Source: an uncultured Flavobacteriales bacterium
GTDB lineage: Bacteria; Bacteroidota; Bacteroidia; Flavobacteriales; Crocinitomicaceae
Assembly: GCA_946480815.1 (NCBI GenBank)
Contig: CAMLLB010000069.1
Span: 1-17,934, forward strand
Length of the DNA stretch: 17,934 bases
Direction: 5' to 3'
Positions within the stretch are counted from its first letter, which is position 1. Each line of letters starts with the position of its first letter. The translations under genes were made by a program, and so were the position numbers. Positions 13,823 to 17,934 of the stretch are shown here, one piece after another. Below the pieces are notes generated by a model that saw only the letters and a program-made list of their open reading frames with translations, made no database searches and was not told where the DNA came from.

Positions 13823-15106
13823 ATGTTGTTTTACGTTGATGAAATTTCAATTCGCTTAATTTACACCCTGGATTTTGTATTCAAGGAACATGGCCTGGAA
13901 TACCGATTGACAAATGACAAACCTGTTTTTGATTCCTTTTCCGGACCAAAAATTTCGTACTCTCATTTTGAGTTCAATAATGCATCTGTTCTAAATCCTT
14001 CAAGCTTATTATTTGAGGAGGCCTTTCGGGAAACTATTCGTGTGGAAAAGGGAAATTGGCATGGAATTGATTGCCTTCAATTTGATTCTGTTCCGGATCC
14101 CTTGGCTTCGATTTTTTATGTGCTTACCCGTTATGAAGAATACCATTCAAAGTTTCCGGATAATCATGGGCGATTTACAGCAAAGGAAAGCCTGCAAAGT
14201 AAATTCGGATGGCTTCATCTGCAAATAGTGGAACGCTGGATAGAAGCTTTCTTCAAGGTATATGCTCCTGCATATATAAAAGAATTGGAGTCGCAAAAAA
14301 AAGTTCAGGTCATTCCATCGTTTGATATTGACAACACATTTGCTTATAAGTGGAAAGAGGGATGGCGCTCCTGGTTATCAAACACAAAAGATCTGTTACA
14401 GAACAACAAAGAACGATTGAAAGTAAGAAAATTGGTTCAAAAGGGTGAGTTAAAAGATCCCTTTGATTCCTTTGAAATTATTCGTTCTGTTTGTCAGGAA
14501 TATTCGGAAACCCGTATTTTCTGGCACTTGGGAAACTATGCAAAATACGATACAAATATTGCTTGGAATGATCCACGGCACCAGGAAATGATCTTAGCTT
14601 TAAGTCAACAAGGGAACGTTGGATTGCATCCAAGTTATGCCAGTAATCAATCGGATGAACGATTGAATCAGGAAGTCAATCGCATTCAGAAAATCACTTC
14701 AAAAATAATTACCGAATCCAGGCAACATTTTCTGAAATTAAACTTGCCAAGGACTTACCATCGAATGATTGAACTGGGATTTGAAAAAGATTACACGATG
14801 GGATACGCAGATGATTACGGTTTTCGTGCAGGAACAGCTCATGAACATGCATTTTTTGATCTTTTGACCAATCGCTCTTACCCGGAATATAGAATAGTTC
14901 CTTTTGCCTATATGGACGGGACCTTACTGGAATATAAAAAAATGAGTGTGGACCAGAGCCTTGAAGCGGTTAATCACCTGGTGCAAGAGGTTCGAAGATA
15001 CGGAGGGACTTTTTGCTTTATCTGGCATAACGAAACGCTTGCTGAGGCCGGGAAATGGAAAGGCTGGAAAAAAGTATTTGATCACACGTTAGAACGGTTA
15101 AAATGA
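13823..15106 (+). CDS. Polysaccharide deacetylase family protein with DUF7033-like N-terminus
   Basis: A 427-residue protein of a Bacteroidota polysaccharide-deacetylase subfamily. Residues 1-150 form an N-terminal region with VPDPLASIFYVLTRYEEY (90-107), typical of DUF7033. The NodB-like catalytic core follows. PSFDIDNTFAYKW (165-177) supplies the catalytic and metal aspartates (D168, D170). GLHPSYAS (267-274) carries the metal histidine H269. SRQHFLKL (299-306) and GYADDYGFRAGTA (327-339) are further subfamily motifs, and WHN (401-403) is near the end. No signal peptide or membrane helix is visible, so it may act in the cytosol on a lipid-linked or nucleotide-linked sugar, which is inference. 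Its ATG is 3 bp after radC and its stop overlaps the GSCFA start (ATGA), which implies translational coupling. Family is clear; substrate is unknown. Confidence 0.9.
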   Translation: MLFYVDEISIRLIYTLDFVFKEHGLEYRLTNDKPVFDSFSGPKISYSHFEFNNASVLNPSSLLFEEAFRETIRVEKGNWHGIDCLQFDSVPDPLASIFYVLTRYEEYHSKFPDNHGRFTAKESLQSKFGWLHLQIVERWIEAFFKVYAPAYIKELESQKKVQVIPSFDIDNTFAYKWKEGWRSWLSNTKDLLQNNKERLKVRKLVQKGELKDPFDSFEIIRSVCQEYSETRIFWHLGNYAKYDTNIAWNDPRHQEMILALSQQGNVGLHPSYASNQSDERLNQEVNRIQKITSKIITESRQHFLKLNLPRTYHRMIELGFEKDYTMGYADDYGFRAGTAHEHAFFDLLTNRSYPEYRIVPFAYMDGTLLEYKKMSVDQSLEAVNHLVQEVRRYGGTFCFIWHNETLAEAGKWKGWKKVFDHTLERLK

Positions 15107-16041
15107 CAATTTCAGCTGCGAGTTTACACCAGGAAAACTTTCCGAAGATTCAGCACGGAGATTCAATCGTTCAATTGGGATCATGTTTTTCCACGAATAT
15201 GTCGTTTTGGTTTCGCAGGGCTGGTTTCCGGGTTCAGGATAATCCGCTTGGAGTTATTTTTCATCCGGTCCCATTGGCAAAGCAGATTTTGATGGCATTT
15301 GGGAAGACAGAGCCAAGTGCGTGTGTACAAAAGGATGATGTTTATGTGAGTTACGACGCAAGCAGTACATTGTATGCGATGAGTTCTTCCGGATTGGATG
15401 AGTTGCTCCAAGACCGATTACAAATTTTACGGACTTCACTTTCAACTGCCAAATTATTAGTCGTTACGCTTGGGTCTGCTCATGGCTATCGTTTGAAAGA
15501 AACGGGTGATTTCGTTGCGAATTGTCATCAACAACCTCAATCCTTATTTCAAAAGGAGTTGACTTGCACAGAAGAAATGCTTCCAAGCTGGGATCTGGCA
15601 ATAAAAGAACTGCGAAAAGCAAATCCCGGAATTCAAATTGTATTTACAGTAAGTCCGGTGCGCTACATCCGGGATGGTTTAATGGAGAATTCGTTGTCCA
15701 AAGCGGAATTGTTTCGTTTAATCTCCATACTTAAACAAAGTTCGATTCATTATTTCCCATCCTACGAATTAGTAAATGATGTATTAAGAGATTACCGTTA
15801 TTTTGAGTTGGATGGAGTTCATCCTTCAGATCAGGCAACAGAATTTGTTTGGGATTTCCTTCGGCAGGAGCTTTTTTCAGGTCAGACAAATGAATTGATA
15901 GAAGAAGTCATGAAGCTTCGCAAGATGGAAGAACACCGTTTGTTGTACCCGGAATCCAAAAAGGCAACCGAATACCTGGATTTTGTAAAACAAAAAAGGG
16001 AAAGTTTCCTTTCCCTATACCCAGTAGTAGCCTGGTACTAA
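15103..16041 (+). CDS. GSCFA domain protein (SGNH-hydrolase-like)
   Basis: A 312-residue protein with the GSCFA family signature QLGSCFSTNM (24-33), here GSCFS instead of GSCFA. NPLGVIFHPVPLA (47-59) and VTLGSAHGYRL (121-131) follow. SPVRYIRDG (184-192) and FPSYELVNDVLRDYRYFELDGVHPSDQ (218-244) complete the pattern. The order, with S27 as possible nucleophile and D237-x-x-H240 as partners, is that of SGNH/GDSL esterases. No signal peptide is seen. The start ATG overlaps the deacetylase stop as ATGA, so the two are coupled. A shared role in trimming acyl groups from an envelope glycan is a reasonable inference, but no substrate is known to me. The 3' end, encoding KRESFLSLYP, doubles on the other strand as a terminator for the converging anti-sigma-like gene. 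Only 4 bp separate the two stops. Confidence 0.9.
   Translation: MTISAASLHQENFPKIQHGDSIVQLGSCFSTNMSFWFRRAGFRVQDNPLGVIFHPVPLAKQILMAFGKTEPSACVQKDDVYVSYDASSTLYAMSSSGLDELLQDRLQILRTSLSTAKLLVVTLGSAHGYRLKETGDFVANCHQQPQSLFQKELTCTEEMLPSWDLAIKELRKANPGIQIVFTVSPVRYIRDGLMENSLSKAELFRLISILKQSSIHYFPSYELVNDVLRDYRYFELDGVHPSDQATEFVWDFLRQELFSGQTNELIEEVMKLRKMEEHRLLYPESKKATEYLDFVKQKRESFLSLYPVVAWY
15992..16015 (-). terminator. Intrinsic terminator embedded in the GSCFA coding sequence
   Basis: Read on the minus strand, GGGAAAG (16015-16009), a GAAA loop (16008-16005), CTTTCCC (16004-15998) and six T residues (15997-15992) form a textbook intrinsic terminator. The 7-bp stem is perfect and the loop is a GNRA tetraloop. 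It lies 30 bp past the stop of the anti-sigma-like gene (16046) and entirely within the coding region of the convergent GSCFA gene. No T-run follows in the plus direction, so it should act on the minus-strand transcript only. Confidence 0.85.
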
Positions 16042-16045
16042 TAAT

Positions 16046-17326
16046 TTATTGCGTTTTAATAACGACTGTTCCTTTGTATTCTCTAGGTTCTCCGGGATTT
16101 GGATTTCCTAAGACAACTTTCCATAAAACAACGCTTCCATTTGCTAAAACTTCGCCTGTGTTGTTGTCTACTCCATTCCAGCCTGCTGAAGAATCTGTGG
16201 TTTTGTAAATCACTCTTCCGCTTTTTGCGTCGTAGATATATAATTCGAATGGAGTATTACGTTCTTTTAACGCATATGGCATGAAAGTGGAAACTCGCGG
16301 ATCACTTGAATTCATGTCGATTCCCTTCTGTGCATTCAGATTATATGTTTCAGGGAGTGTGATTTTCTTAGTTTCTGTTACAGGACAACCATTTTGATCT
16401 TTTGCAGAAGCAGAAACCGAGACTTCTTTTCCACTATATGGATGAACAATAAATGTTCCGTTCAGCAATTCGCTTGGATGTTTTTCAGCTGTCCAATGAA
16501 CAGGAGTATTATTTCCCGAAACGGTAAAGCTGATAGCCGGAATTCCATTTTCATAAAGCAAAGACTGATCCACACTGATATAAAGATCAGAGGTCGGCTT
16601 GTTGATGTAAATAGTTTGTTTTTGATTTCCTACCACCAGGTCAACAGCTCCTTCGTTGGAAGCCGTAAACGTTTTTTTCGCTCCTGGTTTCACCGTACCA
16701 ATTGTTTTATTGTTTTGGATTACCGAAACAGAAGCTGTTTCATTCGGATTTCCAATTTCAATATCCTCGCCAATACAGTATTTGGTCTTGTTTGATGTAG
16801 CTGCTAAGAAAGTTATTTTTTGTTCCCCGTTGTTGTCCAAAGATCCTTTTTGAGAACCTTGTGGATTTTGAGAAGTTGAATTCTTTTGAATGACATCTTT
16901 TGAATTGGAAACGATAGAAGGTGCTTCAATATTCGTATTGTTGCTGATGTGTTCAATCTGTATGGACGGTGAATTGTTCACCAAATGTTCTTCAACCTGA
17001 GGAGTGTTTGTCTGAGGGTTGGAGCTATTGCGAGTATCCAAACGAGGTTCTGCATGAGAACCGGTTTGAGAAGCAGTAGTGTTTTGGCTAACAACCGAAG
17101 TATTTTCTTTTGTTGTCTGCTTTGAATCCGATTGAGAGTTCATGGTAAAAAACAGCGCAGACCCAACCAGTACAGTACCAACTGAAGCAGCAACCCACCA
17201 TTTACGATAGAATGGAGAAGGAGTTGTCCCGTCTAATCTTTTGGATAATGATTCCCATGCAGCCTCGTTGTAAGGCAGCTCATGGTTTTCGAGGGACTCT
17301 TTAAATATCTGTTCAATGTTCTTCAT
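16046..17326 (-). CDS. Putative anti-sigma factor with CHU_C-like periplasmic domain
   Basis: A 426-residue single-pass membrane protein. The N-terminus (1-44: MKNIEQIFKESLENHELPYNEAAWESLSKRLDG) is a short helical segment like the cytosolic end of Bacteroidota anti-sigma proteins. One membrane helix lies at about 45-62. A long Ser/Thr/Asn/Gln-rich linker follows (about 63-170), then beta-rich segments (about 170-325) with a cysteine in each (C184, C314). Residues 326-425 resemble the gliding-motility-associated C-terminal (CHU_C) fold: NLNAQKGIDMNSSDPRVSTFMP, FELYIYDAKSGRVIYKT, AGWNG, then YKGTVVIKT. Its ATG overlaps the stop of the ECF sigma gene by 4 bp, which makes an anti-sigma role likely although no HHCC zinc motif is present. 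The CHU_C match is by eye. A structural role for the C-terminus is an alternative. Confidence 0.8.
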   Translation of the reverse strand: MKNIEQIFKESLENHELPYNEAAWESLSKRLDGTTPSPFYRKWWVAASVGTVLVGSALFFTMNSQSDSKQTTKENTSVVSQNTTASQTGSHAEPRLDTRNSSNPQTNTPQVEEHLVNNSPSIQIEHISNNTNIEAPSIVSNSKDVIQKNSTSQNPQGSQKGSLDNNGEQKITFLAATSNKTKYCIGEDIEIGNPNETASVSVIQNNKTIGTVKPGAKKTFTASNEGAVDLVVGNQKQTIYINKPTSDLYISVDQSLLYENGIPAISFTVSGNNTPVHWTAEKHPSELLNGTFIVHPYSGKEVSVSASAKDQNGCPVTETKKITLPETYNLNAQKGIDMNSSDPRVSTFMPYALKERNTPFELYIYDAKSGRVIYKTTDSSAGWNGVDNNTGEVLANGSVVLWKVVLGNPNPGEPREYKGTVVIKTQ

Positions 17327-17892
17327 TGAGCAATTTTTGTAAATTTCTGTTTCAAATAATTCTGAAGGTTCATTTTGGCTTTGGCTAAATTCGATTTCGA
17401 CGTTCCTTCACTGATTTCCAACATTTCCGCAATTTCCTTATGCGTAAATTCTTCCATCACATACAAGTTGAAAACTGCTTTGTAAGCCGGAGAAAGCTTG
17501 TTAATGGCTTCCATTGCGACTTCTGCTTTTAACGTAGTAATTTCCCAATCTTCCCCAAGTTCGTCATCTTCCGGGATGTATTTGAAATCATTGTCGTTAT
17601 CGCTCAGCATCCAATCTTTTTTAGACTTTCGGATGGAATCAATTGCGCAATTCACAATAATTCTTCTCATCCAGCCTTCAAAAGACCCTTTCTTGTCGTA
17701 ACCTTTAATATGTTCAAAGACCTTGATGAAACCTTCTTGTAAAACTTCCTGGGCCGAATCTTTATCGCGAATATACCGTTGGCAAACCACCAGCATTTTC
17801 CCGTAAAACTTCTTGAATAATTGCTCCTGTGCCCTCCTGTCGGATGACTTACAGCCTTCAATTATATCTTCTAATTCCCAATTCTGTTTCAC
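17323..17892 (-). CDS. ECF-type RNA polymerase sigma factor
   Basis: A 189-residue extracytoplasmic-function sigma factor. Region 2 spans about 24-90 (AQEQLFKKFYGKMLVVCQRYIRD, then SAQEVLQEGFIKVFEHI and SFEGWMRRIIVNCAIDSIRK), binding core polymerase and the -10 element. An acidic linker (about 96-118) follows. Region 4 spans about 130-182, with the helix-turn-helix THKEIAEMLEISEGTSKSNLAKAK (150-173). The two regions and the length are standard. The start is GTG at 17892: an in-frame TGA stands three codons upstream and the next ATG (M33) would cut region 2, so GTG is nearly certain. The next gene overlaps it by 4 bp (ATGA) and is the probable membrane anti-sigma. Only 42 bp upstream are in the window and they show no TAnnTTTG box. 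Confidence 0.95.
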   Translation of the reverse strand: MKQNWELEDIIEGCKSSDRRAQEQLFKKFYGKMLVVCQRYIRDKDSAQEVLQEGFIKVFEHIKGYDKKGSFEGWMRRIIVNCAIDSIRKSKKDWMLSDNDNDFKYIPEDDELGEDWEITTLKAEVAMEAINKLSPAYKAVFNLYVMEEFTHKEIAEMLEISEGTSKSNLAKAKMNLQNYLKQKFTKIAQ

Positions 17893-17934
17893 TGTCTCTA
17901 CTCAATAACGAAGGATTGATTGCAAGGTTGCCTT

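Overview
The window looks like chromosomal DNA of a Bacteroidota bacterium, most likely a member of Flavobacteriales. A Fluviicola/Crocinitomicaceae relative is my guess from gene flavour, not a proven assignment. Four things point this way: A/T-rich DNA with few Shine-Dalgarno sites, several promoter boxes of the Bacteroidota -7 type (TAnnTTTG, e.g. 5320-5327, 10475-10482, 13094-13101), a C-terminal domain resembling the gliding-motility-associated CHU_C family, and Bacteroidota-typical families (GSCFA, DUF7033-type polysaccharide deacetylase, M61-PDZ peptidase, SpoIIE phosphatase). I see no rRNA, tRNA, insertion sequence, prophage or CRISPR array. Sixteen protein genes fill the window almost without gaps.

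Layout. 1-135: three consecutive short tandem arrays (7-, 9- and 7-bp units), the last running into the ribosome-binding region of a class V aminotransferase (136-1302). 1365-1895: shikimate kinase, whose stop codon abuts that of a convergent four-helix membrane protein (1896-2498). 2499-2524: a 26-bp divergent spacer with near-perfect dyad symmetry, leading rightwards to a transglutaminase-like protein (2525-3214). 3342-5222 (-): membrane sensor with HAMP and SpoIIE-type phosphatase. 5346-7127 (+): secreted M61 peptidase with PDZ domain, followed by an intrinsic terminator. 7194-8529 (-): VOC-family protein downstream of the pseudouridine synthase gene rluF. 8618-9181 (-): unknown secreted protein. 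9291-10451 (-): GH3 lipoprotein with its own terminator and -7 box. 10546-11915 (-): a stress-type SDR dehydrogenase and a small two-helix membrane protein. 11962-12975 (-): YdjM-type membrane hydrolase. 13127-16041 (+): tight operon radC, polysaccharide deacetylase, GSCFA protein. 16046-17892 (-): ECF sigma factor overlapping a membrane protein that looks like its anti-sigma partner.

How they may work together. Most of the window is housekeeping (aroK, rluF, radC) interleaved with cell-envelope functions: a GH3 lipoprotein, a deacetylase paired with an SGNH-like GSCFA protein, and a secreted peptidase. Two regulatory units stand out: the orphan SpoIIE phosphatase, and the sigma/anti-sigma pair whose periplasmic end carries a CHU_C-like domain. 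The anti-sigma gene appears to use a terminator buried inside the coding sequence of the convergent GSCFA gene. I did not find a clear new defence or mobile system. The most unusual items are the tandem arrays before the first gene, the sigma/anti-sigma architecture, the embedded terminator and the symmetric divergent spacer.
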